A stretch of DNA of 52,859 bases from DATFJC01 sp964528795 (GTDB lineage: Bacteria > Patescibacteriota > Patescibacteriia > UBA2591 > UBA6264), in contig CAZGUY010000002.1 in NCBI GenBank assembly GCA_964528795.1, forward strand, positions 1-52,859, written 5' to 3'. Positions 21,949 through 30,272 of this stretch are shown here, one piece after another. Position 1 is the stretch's first letter. Each line of letters opens with the position of its first letter. Below the pieces are notes generated by a model that saw nothing but the letters and a program-made list of their open reading frames with translations, did not search any database and was not told the DNA's origin. Both the position numbers and the translations under genes were made by a program.

Positions 21949-23475
21949 ATGGCTAAAAAATCCAAAATAGAACAAAAATCAATTAACTGGTGGGCTGAGA
22001 TGTTAAGAAGGGGGAGGGTAGTATTTCTTAGCTCCGAGTTTCCAAATAATTATCAAAAACGTTTTTTAAAAAAGCAAGGGCTTGCTTTTCCAATAAAAAG
22101 GGGTTTGTGGTTATTAAAAAAAGAGCAAGAAAAACCAAAAGAACAATTTCTAATATATTATTGGGAAATAATCTCTAAAGTACTTTCTCGTTATAACGAT
22201 TGGTCAATTAGGGGTAAGACCGCCATTAATCTTTTATTAGGTAAACAAAATATTCCCAAAGAGATAAAGGTAAGGATCTCTGATAAAGTAATTCATACCA
22301 TAGAATTAAAGTTTGGTTTTAAAATTTTTGTGAATCATGATTCCCGTTTTAATTCTGATTTGGTGCAAAAAGTAGAGTTATCTGGTTCTGATATTTTCGT
22401 TGATATACCCGAAAGATTGCTTTTAGAATATAAAAACAAAGATCAAAGTTTTGTCCGTTTAATTAAAAGCCAATCTTTTGATAAAAGAATAATAGATACC
22501 CTTTATCAAGAAAAGCCAACCCCTAAATCATTTAAAAGAGTTATTCAAACCCTTAATCAGCATAAAAGATTTGATTTTGTAAAGGATTTTAAAGAAATTG
22601 TAAAGCGCTATACCCATTATCATGTTCCAAAAATAAAATCTGTTAAAACCAATAATGATATATATAATAAGAATATTTCTCCTGATAAACCCTGGGTTAT
22701 TAGACAAAAAGAGCAGGTTAAAGGTTTTTCTAATGATATTGAGGAAAAATTTAAATTAAAAATTAAAGATATTCCTAAGTATAATTTAGATCATCTCTTA
22801 AATCAGGCCAGAGATTCTAAACAATATGATATTTATCATTCTACCACTATTGAAGGATATCAGATTACACCAGAAGAAGTTTCTGAGGTTTTATTAAAAT
22901 ACAAAGATAAAAAAGAAATGAAAGGAGGAATTAAAAAAAGAAAAGAATTAAAAAATAAAATGGCTATATTGGGGTATGCCAATGCTTTTGATCTTATTTT
23001 GGAAAAAGTTAAAAAAGATTATCCAAACCCTCAAGTTTCTAATGAGTTAATTAAAGACATATTTTATCAGCTTTTTAAACCAACAGCAGATGCAGGAATT
23101 TTAGATAAAATGTCTTTAACTCGTTGGCGTAAGACGCAGAATTTTATTAGAAGTAGTCGCCACATTCCACCCTCTCCAAATAAAGTCCCTGATTTAATGG
23201 AGGATTTTGAAAGATCAGTCCAAAAAATTTCTAACCCAATTATTAAATCTATAATTAGCCATTGGTTATTTACTTCAATTCATCCATATATGGATGGTAA
23301 TGGTAGAACAGCAAGGTTGTTAATGAATTATATTTTTCTTTCCAGTGGTTACTCTTGGCTTACTATTAAAGCCGAGCAAAGAGAAAAATATTTTAACAGT
23401 TTAGAAAAAGCTAATATAGAAAACGATATTTTACCATTTTCTGATTTTATAGTTAGTTTACTTTTAAATTTATAA
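21949..23475 (+). CDS. Fic family protein with an AbiEi-like N-terminal region
   Basis: This 508-aa protein has a C-terminal Fic domain complete with HPYMDGNGRTAR (residues 445-456) and an autoinhibitory motif STTIEG (298-303), so it is a class II Fic. The first 220 residues are not Fic. A basic start (QKRFLKKQGLAFPIKRGLWLL) is followed by a segment (WSIRGKTAINLLLG...VRISDKV, VDIPERLLLEY) laid out like AbiEi-type antitoxins. That reading is by pattern and moderate in confidence. If right, the protein joins an antitoxin-like regulator to a Fic enzyme. Predicted activity is AMP transfer to an unknown target. Confidence 0.8.
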   Translation: MAKKSKIEQKSINWWAEMLRRGRVVFLSSEFPNNYQKRFLKKQGLAFPIKRGLWLLKKEQEKPKEQFLIYYWEIISKVLSRYNDWSIRGKTAINLLLGKQNIPKEIKVRISDKVIHTIELKFGFKIFVNHDSRFNSDLVQKVELSGSDIFVDIPERLLLEYKNKDQSFVRLIKSQSFDKRIIDTLYQEKPTPKSFKRVIQTLNQHKRFDFVKDFKEIVKRYTHYHVPKIKSVKTNNDIYNKNISPDKPWVIRQKEQVKGFSNDIEEKFKLKIKDIPKYNLDHLLNQARDSKQYDIYHSTTIEGYQITPEEVSEVLLKYKDKKEMKGGIKKRKELKNKMAILGYANAFDLILEKVKKDYPNPQVSNELIKDIFYQLFKPTADAGILDKMSLTRWRKTQNFIRSSRHIPPSPNKVPDLMEDFERSVQKISNPIIKSIISHWLFTSIHPYMDGNGRTARLLMNYIFLSSGYSWLTIKAEQREKYFNSLEKANIENDILPFSDFIVSLLLNL

Positions 23476-23476
23476 T

Positions 23477-23504
23477 ATGTCAGAAGGAAGAGAGTCTATA
23501 TTTT
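23477..23504 (+). pseudogene. Short fragment matching the start of the O-antigen-ligase gene
   Basis: ATGTCAGAAGGAAGAGAGTC resembles the start at 30,273 (MSEGKESI) in all but a few bases, including the TATAATA just before the ATG. The frame then diverges. It is likely a leftover of a rearrangement directly behind the Fic gene. Confidence 0.4.
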
Positions 23505-23506
23505 AC

Positions 23507-23541
23507 TTAGGAGCAAGGCTCCTAAGTAAGGCTCCTAAGTT
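23507..23541 (+). terminator. Hairpin after the Fic gene with a duplicated arm
   Basis: ACTTAGGAGC-AAG-GCTCCTAAGT is followed by a second AAGGCTCCTAAGT. There is no T tract, but the neighbouring 23,550-23,576 terminator could complete termination. Confidence 0.55.
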
Positions 23542-23549
23542 GAAAACAA

Positions 23550-23576
23550 AAACCCGCAAGTTTAACTTACGGGTTT
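23550..23576. terminator. Terminator (family copy 3)
   Basis: The hairpin is the same as at 19,096 and 21,171, here between the Fic gene and the convergent 162-aa membrane-protein gene. Confidence 0.88.
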
Positions 23577-23593
23577 AATTTTTTATGGTTTTA

Positions 23594-24082
23594 TTATTTT
23601 GGCAGTTTGAGGATATAGCTTGTTTCAAGAGTGTCTTTACTATAATTATTGCGTTCAGAAGGAATAATTATCCAAGGGTACCATTTGTCATCAGGTTGTT
23701 TTGTAGTTCTTACATAATATTTTTCAACTAAGACGGGAGTGGTAACTTTTTTAGATCTTTTAGTTTCTACATTTTGATTTTCTATAATTTTGGTGTTTAA
23801 ATTACCTTCATCTTCGTAACAGAAAAGGTAAAATTTCTCTTCTTTATATTCAAGATCAATTTTCTTTTGACTGTTCAAAGAAATCAGTTTTTTTGGTTTA
23901 GAGTGGGTAGTATAATGACTAGTGTTTTCGGCTATAGCTATCTGTCTTATAATACCAGACAAAAAAAGGCCCAGCATTAATGCTAATATCAGTGCGACTA
24001 TAAAAGGTCTCATTTGAAACTCGTCGCACACTGCAAATGTTACAAAAAGTACTATAACCACACAACCAATTACAGTAACCAT
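23594..24082 (-). CDS. Membrane protein of a duplicated cassette (162 aa)
   Basis: This paralog of the 157-aa protein at 19,129 shares MVTVIGCVVI at the start, two membrane segments (1-18 and about 28-48), IAIAENTSHYTTHSKPKKLI, and then a diverged hydrophilic domain with the same overall plan. It lies between a strong promoter and the shared terminator. Only the N-terminal part and the H-Y-x-x-HSKPKKLI stretch are strongly conserved, which suggests that these carry the common function. No family is recognised. Confidence 0.75.
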   Translation of the reverse strand: MVTVIGCVVIVLFVTFAVCDEFQMRPFIVALILALMLGLFLSGIIRQIAIAENTSHYTTHSKPKKLISLNSQKKIDLEYKEEKFYLFCYEDEGNLNTKIIENQNVETKRSKKVTTPVLVEKYYVRTTKQPDDKWYPWIIIPSERNNYSKDTLETSYILKLPK

Positions 24083-24134
24083 AATTTCCTCCTTTTATAA
24101 ATTAAAGTTTAATTGTAAATATCTAACTATCCTT

Positions 24135-24163
24135 AATATAGCAAAAATTAATGATTTTGTCAA
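24135..24163 (-). promoter_or_regulatory. Cassette promoter, copy 3
   Basis: On the minus strand TTGACA (24,158-24,163), a 17-bp spacer and TATATT (24,135-24,140), with TGC extended -10. Confidence 0.85.
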
Positions 24164-24299
24164 GGTCAAAATTTATAAACTTATTTTTGCTTTGAAATAA
24201 ATTTTAAATTTTATTGTATTAAATAATGTAAGTACAGATTGGTATTTTATTAATATTTATCCTGAAATATGATCAGGGTAATTTGATTATATAAAAATT

Positions 24300-26192
24300 A
24301 TGTTGAAAAAACCCTTGTCTAAAACTGCTAAAATATTGTTTTTAGCAATAGTATTTTTATTAATTACCGGGGGAATTTATTTTGTTCACAAAATTTTTAC
24401 AAAAGAAGAAAAAATAAAAGAACCAAAAACTATTATTCTAGAGAAACAAACAATCAAAAAAACTATTTCTGCTACTGGTCAAGTGAAAAATTTAAAAGAA
24501 ATTGATATTACACCTGAAGTATCAGGCAAGGTTGATTTTGTTAATGTTGAAGTAGGTGACAAAGTTAAAAGGGGAGATATTATTTTAAAACTTGATACTA
24601 GTGATGCTTTGAAAGAAATTAATAATACTAGAACCGATCTAGAAACAGCTAAATTAGAATTAGAAGAGATGATTTCTCCTCCTGACGATTATGAACTTAT
24701 GCAAGCTGAACATAAATTAGAAAATGCTAGAAATTCTTTGGAAAAGTTAAAAAGAGAACAAGCCTCTGAACAAAGAGAGGCTAAAAATAATAAGCGTAAA
24801 GCTAATGATGATTTAGAAACAACTTATGAAGATGCTTTTAATAATGTTTCCAATGCTTATTTAGATTTACCTGATATTATGTCTAATTTAGAAGATATAT
24901 TAGATAGCTATGAAATAGGAGAAAATAATCTCTTAGTGTCTGAAAATCAAGATAATACCAGTGTCCTTATTAATTCTACTTATAAAGATTACAAAAATGA
25001 TATGAAGGGGTTGGTGGATATAGCAGTGTCTGATTATAATAATTCCAGAGAAAAATATGAAGATACTTATAAGGATTATAAAAATACTAGTCGCTATTCA
25101 GAAAATAGTAAAGTAGAGAATTTATTAAGTGAAAGCATATCAACAATTAAATCAGTTTCTCAGGCTATAAAAAGTATTACTAATATGATAGATTCTTGGA
25201 AAGATTATAGAACTCAAAAAGATTGGCCTATTTTTCAAAAAGTAGAAGATTATAGAACAAAACTTTCTTCATTCACTGCTACAACAAACAATCATTTAAC
25301 CTCTCTTTTATCTATTGAACAAAATATTGAAACTTATAAAGAAAACAAAGAGGATGCTATTTATAATTTAGAAGAAATGGAGGAAAACCATCCAATTAAA
25401 ATAAAAGAACAAGAACAGACCATAGAAGAGCTTGAACAATCTTTAAAGGATTTAAAATTAGGTGCTACTAATTTAGAAATAAGAAAACAGAAAATAGTAA
25501 TTCAAGAAAAAGAAGACGTCTTGCAAGAGGCAAGGGAAAATTTTAATGACCATTATATAAAAGCCTCATTTAATGGGAAAATTGGAGAAATTAATATTGA
25601 GGAGGGAGAGTCAGTATCTAATTCTAATAGTATTGCAATCCTGATTTCCAACGAGAAAGTAGCTGAATTAACCTTAAATGAAGTTGATGTTGCAAAAGTA
25701 GAAAAAGGGGACAAGGTTGAGTTTAGTTTTGATGCAATAGAAAATTTAAAAATGACTGGTGAAGTGATGTCTATTGATACTATAGGAGAAGTTAGTCAGG
25801 GAGTGGTAAATTATGGGTTTAAAATGAATTTTGATAAACATAATGATCAAATAAAACCTGGTATGACAGTTGTTTGTGATATTATAATTGATCAGAGTAA
25901 AGACGCGATTGTAGTTAGTAGTTCATTAATCAAATCAAAGGGTCAAGCAAAATTTATTCAAATTCTTGATAACGAAAAACCAGTTTTAAAGAAAATTGAA
26001 ACTGGTATATCAAATGAAACTAAAACAGAAATTACCAAAGGTTTAGAAGTAGGTGATAAAATAATAACAAATACAGCCTTTTCCCCGGATAATAATTCTA
26101 ATTCGCAAGGTAACGATTCTAATTCACAGGGTGACATAAATAATAAGCCCCAAAATATGCCTGGTTCGGGCATGATGCGAATGATGCGTTAA
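24300..26192 (+). CDS. MacA/HlyD-like membrane fusion (adaptor) protein
   Basis: This 630-aa adaptor belongs to an ABC export system. It has an N-terminal membrane anchor (12-32), a lipoyl/barrel-sandwich half (KEIDITPEVSGKVDFVNVEVGDKV, 65-88), a very long coiled-coil and helical region (about 105-440), the second lipoyl half (YIKASFNGKIGEINIEEGESV) and beta-barrel domains. MacA is normally about 370 aa; the excess lies in the helical hairpin, which contains a long insert (about 180-340). The C-terminus is a low-complexity NSNSQGNDSNSQG tail ending in Met/Arg. The ATPase gene starts 4 bp after its stop, so the three genes form an operon. Confidence 0.85.
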   Translation: MLKKPLSKTAKILFLAIVFLLITGGIYFVHKIFTKEEKIKEPKTIILEKQTIKKTISATGQVKNLKEIDITPEVSGKVDFVNVEVGDKVKRGDIILKLDTSDALKEINNTRTDLETAKLELEEMISPPDDYELMQAEHKLENARNSLEKLKREQASEQREAKNNKRKANDDLETTYEDAFNNVSNAYLDLPDIMSNLEDILDSYEIGENNLLVSENQDNTSVLINSTYKDYKNDMKGLVDIAVSDYNNSREKYEDTYKDYKNTSRYSENSKVENLLSESISTIKSVSQAIKSITNMIDSWKDYRTQKDWPIFQKVEDYRTKLSSFTATTNNHLTSLLSIEQNIETYKENKEDAIYNLEEMEENHPIKIKEQEQTIEELEQSLKDLKLGATNLEIRKQKIVIQEKEDVLQEARENFNDHYIKASFNGKIGEINIEEGESVSNSNSIAILISNEKVAELTLNEVDVAKVEKGDKVEFSFDAIENLKMTGEVMSIDTIGEVSQGVVNYGFKMNFDKHNDQIKPGMTVVCDIIIDQSKDAIVVSSSLIKSKGQAKFIQILDNEKPVLKKIETGISNETKTEITKGLEVGDKIITNTAFSPDNNSNSQGNDSNSQGDINNKPQNMPGSGMMRMMR

Positions 26193-26196
26193 ATTT

Positions 26197-26907
26197 ATGT
26201 TAGAAGCACAAAATGTAACTAAAATATATAAAACTAAAGCTATTGAAACAAAAGCCCTTAAAAACGTTTCTTTAAAAATTAAAAAGGGTGAATTTGTTGC
26301 TATTATGGGGCCATCTGGGTCCGGAAAATCAACTTTAATGCACATTATAGGTTGCTTAGACATTCCAACAAGTGGAAAAGTTTTTTTTAATGAGAAAGAC
26401 GTTTCTACTTTATCTGATGAAGAATTAACAGAAATTCGTTTAAAAGAAATTGGTTTTGTTTTTCAGGCTTTTAATTTATTGCCCAGAACAACGGTTTTAA
26501 GAAATGTAACTTTACCTTTAATTTATGGTGAGGTGCCTAAAGCCAAAAGAATAGAACTAGCTAAAAAATCTTTAACTGAAGCGGGTTTAAGTAAAGATAA
26601 TTTTAAACATCTTTCAAATCAAATTTCAGGAGGTCAAAGACAAAGAGTTGCTATTGCTCGAGCTTTAGTTAATAACCCCACAATTATTCTAGCTGATGAG
26701 CCAACTGGTAATTTAGATACAAAAACAGGAGAAATTATTTTAAAAACCTTTCAAAGATTAAATAGGGATTATGGGAGAACAATTGCTTTAATTACTCATG
26801 AAAAATACGTAGCCGAACATGCTAATCGAATAGTTCATATTCTTGATGGGAAAATAAAGCGGGATAGTAAAAATAAAAATCAAAGAATTATTTATAAAAA
26901 TTTATGA
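26197..26907 (+). CDS. ABC transporter ATP-binding protein, MacB/LolD type
   Basis: This 236-aa ATPase has Walker A GPSGSGKST (38-46), Q-loop FVFQAFNLLPR, signature ISGGQRQRVAIARAL, Walker B IILADEPTGNLD and H-loop ITHE. It powers the MacB-like permease encoded next; the stop TGA overlaps the permease ATG (ATGA), giving coupled translation. This subfamily drives mechanical export across the cytoplasmic membrane (antibiotics, peptides, lipoproteins); the cargo is unknown. Confidence 0.93.
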   Translation: MLEAQNVTKIYKTKAIETKALKNVSLKIKKGEFVAIMGPSGSGKSTLMHIIGCLDIPTSGKVFFNEKDVSTLSDEELTEIRLKEIGFVFQAFNLLPRTTVLRNVTLPLIYGEVPKAKRIELAKKSLTEAGLSKDNFKHLSNQISGGQRQRVAIARALVNNPTIILADEPTGNLDTKTGEIILKTFQRLNRDYGRTIALITHEKYVAEHANRIVHILDGKIKRDSKNKNQRIIYKNL

Positions 26908-28121
26908 AAATAGGAGATTTGTTAAAAGAAACTACAATTTCACTTTCTATGAATAGGGTTAGGAGCGGTTTAACTATGCTCGGCATTATTATCGGAGTAG
27001 GGGCGGTAGTTGCTCTTATTTCTATTGGTCAAGGGGTTCAATTTTCTATTGAAGAAAGGATTCAAGGTTTAGGAACTAATTTATTATCTATTTATCCTGG
27101 CGCTCAGAAAAATTTTGGTAAGGCAAGTACTGGTAGGGGTTCTGCTCAAACTTTAACAATAGAGGATGCTAATGCTATTTTGGAAAATATTAATCATGTA
27201 CAAGCAGTAGCTCCTTATATTTCTGGCAATTATCAAATTATTGTAAAAGGATCTAATACTAATACTAGTGTTTATGGTGTATCTAATTCTTATTTAGAAG
27301 TTAATAATTTAAAAACATCTCAAGGTGGTTTTATTAATGAAAAAGATTTAAATAGTATGTCTAAAATAGCTGTATTAGGGGATACTACCGCTAGTGATTT
27401 ATTTGAAAAAGAAGATATTATTGGAAAAAGAATAAGAATTAATAATCTTATTTTTACCGTTATTGGAAAAATGGAAGAACAGGGAGGAGGTGGTTTTAAT
27501 AATCAGGATGATAGGTTATATATTCCAATAACAAGTTTTGAACAATATTTATCTGGGGCTGATTATGTTAACAATATTAGTGTCCAAGTCGAAGGTAAAG
27601 AGTATATGGAGGCTACTCAAAGTAAAATTAAACAATTACTTTTGGCTAGACATGATATAGAAAATATAGAAAATGCGGATTTTCAAATTATGAATCAAAA
27701 AGATATGTTAGAAACTGCTAGTTCTGTATCTCAAACCTTAACAATGTTTTTAGGTGCTATTGCAGGAATTTCTTTATTAGTGGGGGGCATTGGTATCATG
27801 AATATGATGCTTACTACCGTAACTGAAAGAATTAAAGAGATTGGGCTGAGGAAATCAATTGGAGCTAAGAAAAAAGATATTTCAAGGCAATTTTTAGCAG
27901 AATCAGTTACTCTTACTTTTTTAGGGGGGATAATAGGGATAGGACTGGGTTGGCTTACTTCTATTCTAGTTGCTAAGTTTAGTGATATGCAAACAGTAGT
28001 AACCTTACAGTCTATTTTTTGGGCTTTTTCAATATCAGCTATTATTGGTATTGTGTTTGGTTATTACCCAGCTAAAAAGGCAGCTCGTTTAAATCCTATT
28101 GAGGCTTTAAGGTATGAATAA
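26904..28121 (+). CDS. ABC transporter permease, MacB/FtsX type
   Basis: This 405-aa permease has the usual four segments: one near the N-terminus (MNRVRSGLTMLGIIIGVGAVVALIS), a large external MacB_PCD domain (about 45-270) and three C-terminal spans (FLGAIAGISLLVGGIGIMNMM, LTFLGGIIGIGLGWL, FWAFSISAIIGIVFGYYPA). KEIGLRKSIGAKK and the C-terminal PAKKAARLNPIEALRYE are hallmarks. It forms a tripartite-like system with the adaptor, though CPR bacteria have no known outer membrane. Confidence 0.92.
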   Translation: MKIGDLLKETTISLSMNRVRSGLTMLGIIIGVGAVVALISIGQGVQFSIEERIQGLGTNLLSIYPGAQKNFGKASTGRGSAQTLTIEDANAILENINHVQAVAPYISGNYQIIVKGSNTNTSVYGVSNSYLEVNNLKTSQGGFINEKDLNSMSKIAVLGDTTASDLFEKEDIIGKRIRINNLIFTVIGKMEEQGGGGFNNQDDRLYIPITSFEQYLSGADYVNNISVQVEGKEYMEATQSKIKQLLLARHDIENIENADFQIMNQKDMLETASSVSQTLTMFLGAIAGISLLVGGIGIMNMMLTTVTERIKEIGLRKSIGAKKKDISRQFLAESVTLTFLGGIIGIGLGWLTSILVAKFSDMQTVVTLQSIFWAFSISAIIGIVFGYYPAKKAARLNPIEALRYE

Positions 28122-28131
28122 TCTAATTTTT

Positions 28132-28140
28132 TGCTATAAT
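28132..28140 (+). promoter_or_regulatory. Extended -10 before the sigma factor gene
   Basis: TTGCTATAAT ends 24 bp before the ATG; no good -35 is visible, fitting an extended -10 promoter. Confidence 0.45.
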
Positions 28141-28163
28141 GATTGAGTGATTAATGTAAAAAT

Positions 28164-28757
28164 ATGATTTCAAAAAATCAGGATATTAAAAATAGAGAAG
28201 ATAAAGAAATAGCTTTTTATGTTCAACAGGGTAAAGATCAACTTTTTAGTATTTTAATTGATAGATATCAGACCAAATTATTGCGATATGGTAAAAAATT
28301 TTTAAATTCTAATGAAGATATTGAGGACATAGTCCAAAAAGTCTTTATAAAAGTTTACAAAAATATAAAATCGTATAATCATAATAAAAAATTTTCTTCA
28401 TGGATATATAGGGTTGCCCATAATGAATTTGTTAATAAAATTAAAAAGAAAAGTAAATCTCCGCTTCGATTTTTTGATCCAGATATGATTTTTCCTCATC
28501 TTTTAAAATCAGATGAAAACCCTAATAAAAAGAGAATAAAAAAAGAATTATCTTCTACCCTTGATAAGCATCTTAAAAAATTAAAGCCTAAATATAGAGA
28601 AGTAGTAATTTTATATTATTTTGAAGGTTTAAGTTATAAAGAAATTGCTCATATCTTAAAGATTCCCATTGCTACGGTTGGAACAAGATTGTCTAGAGCC
28701 AAAAAAATTTTAAAAGATAAATTTCCTAAAATGAAAAATTTTTATGAAAAAGAATAA
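28164..28757 (+). CDS. RNA polymerase sigma-70 family (ECF-type) factor
   Basis: This 197-aa protein has region 2 (LIDRYQTKLLRYGKKFLNSNEDIEDIVQKVFIKVYKNI, then FSSWIYRVAHNEFVNKIKKK) and region 4 (LKPKYREVVILYYFEGLSYKEIAHILKIPIATVGTRLSRAKKIL). Length and layout fit ECF sigma factors. The 3' end overlaps the next gene by 14 bp. The downstream membrane protein takes the place usual for an anti-sigma factor, but no zinc-finger motif is seen there. The signal it responds to is unknown. Confidence 0.9.
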   Translation: MISKNQDIKNREDKEIAFYVQQGKDQLFSILIDRYQTKLLRYGKKFLNSNEDIEDIVQKVFIKVYKNIKSYNHNKKFSSWIYRVAHNEFVNKIKKKSKSPLRFFDPDMIFPHLLKSDENPNKKRIKKELSSTLDKHLKKLKPKYREVVILYYFEGLSYKEIAHILKIPIATVGTRLSRAKKILKDKFPKMKNFYEKE

Positions 28758-29535
28758 AAATAATAAAATTAAAAAATATATTTTAAATGAAATAAAAAAG
28801 GGGAAATTAACCCCTAAGCCTAAAATATATTTTATAATTAAGGGGTCTTTTGTTATATTGGGATTGATTTTTAGTGTTTTGGTTTTTATATATTTAGTAA
28901 GTTTTATCATATATTTTTTAAAACAAAGTGGAGTTTCATATTTACCCAAATTTGGTTTAAGAGGAATATGGGCTTTTCTCTCTTCTTTCCCATGGTTTTT
29001 AGGTATTTTAGGAGTTTTATTGTTATTGACAATTGGGGTTATCTCTCGTCGTTATTCTTTTAATTATAAAATGCCCATTATATATTTTATTTTTATTGTT
29101 TTAATTTTAATAATAACTGGAGGTTATTTAATTAATAAAACAGGTATTCATCCTTATCTTCATAAGCTATCTTATCATAAAAAACTACCAGGCCTTGGGG
29201 GGGTGTATAGATCTTATGAAAAATTTAGCCCCCCTAGACCCATAATAGGTAAAGTAATTAAAATTTTAGATAATAAAATTATTTTACAAGACAGGTCAGA
29301 AAAAAAGATTGAAGTTATAATAGATGATTTTACTCGAACCAATTTTAAAAATAAGCTTCAAAATGATGATTTAGTCTTAATTATGGGAGAAAAGAATAAA
29401 GACCAAATTAAAGCTTTTGGTATTAGAAAATTACCTGAAAAAGATTCTTCTTTTAGGCGCGATTTTTATATGCACCCGCCATTTCCTCCTAAACATCCTC
29501 TGTTTAAAAATAAAGGATGCAAGGAGTGTTTTTAA
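28744..29535 (+). CDS. Membrane protein coupled to the sigma factor (possible anti-sigma partner)
   Basis: This 263-aa protein has a short basic cytoplasmic start (ILNEIKKGKLTPKPKIYF), about three membrane segments (35-57, 80-100, 116-134) and an outer C-terminal domain (about 175-245) like a small OB/DUF5666-type beta fold (GKVIKILDNKIILQDRSEKKIEVIIDD). The C-terminus has HPPFPPKHP and a CKEC pair. It overlaps the sigma gene, so the two are made together. An anti-sigma role is inferred from position only. Confidence 0.65.
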   Translation: MKKNKNNKIKKYILNEIKKGKLTPKPKIYFIIKGSFVILGLIFSVLVFIYLVSFIIYFLKQSGVSYLPKFGLRGIWAFLSSFPWFLGILGVLLLLTIGVISRRYSFNYKMPIIYFIFIVLILIITGGYLINKTGIHPYLHKLSYHKKLPGLGGVYRSYEKFSPPRPIIGKVIKILDNKIILQDRSEKKIEVIIDDFTRTNFKNKLQNDDLVLIMGEKNKDQIKAFGIRKLPEKDSSFRRDFYMHPPFPPKHPLFKNKGCKECF

Positions 29536-29624
29536 AATTTTAATATCTATTTTTTTGAAATAAATATAAAAAATTATTGTATTAATTATTAAAGGTCTAA
29601 AAATTAATTAAATTAGTAAAAGAT

Positions 29625-30125
29625 ATGAAAAAATATATAATTTTATCTTTGATAGGTTTAGTGCTTATTGTTGTAACTAGCAACGCCTTTGCTATGAAAC
29701 CTTTTCGGGGTTATAAAGATGATAGTAATCTCTCGCCCATAATGAAAGGATTAATTGAAAAATTTAACCTTGATGAAAATAAGGTACAAGAGTTTGTGAA
29801 TAATTTTAGGCAGGAACAAAAACAAAAAAAGCAAGAATCTGTAGAAAAAATATTTGCGAAAAGACTAGATCAAGCATTAGAAAAAGGAGAGATTAATGAG
29901 GAGCAAAAACAAGCTTTAATAAAAAAGCATAATGAAATTCAAAACACAATAGAAAACTTAAGGCAGTCAGACAAAAAAGAAGAAAATTTTGAAGAAATAA
30001 AGAAAATAAGAAAAGAAATGAAAGATTGTTCTGAAAAGGAAAATATTGATTTTAAGGTTTTTGGACCTTCTGGGAAATCTGGTTTTCATGGCTTAAAGCA
30101 CGGATTTAGGTCTGTTAAAAAGTAA
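29625..30125 (+). CDS. Secreted DUF2680-like protein
   Basis: This 166-aa protein begins with a clear signal peptide (KKYIILSLIGLVLIVVTSNAFA, cleavage after ~AFA at residue 23). The mature part is helical and charged: LSPIMKGLIEKFNLDENKVQEF, then LDQALEKGEINEEQKQALIKKH, the pattern of DUF2680 domains. It follows the sigma/membrane pair and may be their regulon member or part of envelope sensing. There is no Shine-Dalgarno sequence. Confidence 0.65.
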   Translation: MKKYIILSLIGLVLIVVTSNAFAMKPFRGYKDDSNLSPIMKGLIEKFNLDENKVQEFVNNFRQEQKQKKQESVEKIFAKRLDQALEKGEINEEQKQALIKKHNEIQNTIENLRQSDKKEENFEEIKKIRKEMKDCSEKENIDFKVFGPSGKSGFHGLKHGFRSVKK

Positions 30126-30175
30126 AAGTTAAGGTATTATAAAAATTAGGTTAAAATTAGAATTATATTTTATCT

Positions 30176-30219
30176 AAAAACAGGAAGCAGAGTTTTAAAA
30201 TTCTGCTTCCTGTTTTTTT
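30176..30219 (+). terminator. Strong terminator before the O-antigen-ligase gene
   Basis: CAGGAAGCAGA pairs with TCTGCTTCCTG, ten bases apart, with A5 before and T7 after. It closes the sigma-factor operon. Confidence 0.92.
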
Positions 30220-30272
30220 GCGTATTAAATCAAAGTATTTGTTTTTTTGTTAAGGTATGGTATTATAATAAT

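Noticed and set aside
19129..24082. Composite transposon bounded by the repeated cassettes
   Set aside because: The repeated parts are promoters and terminators of separate genes in the same orientation, with no transposase between.
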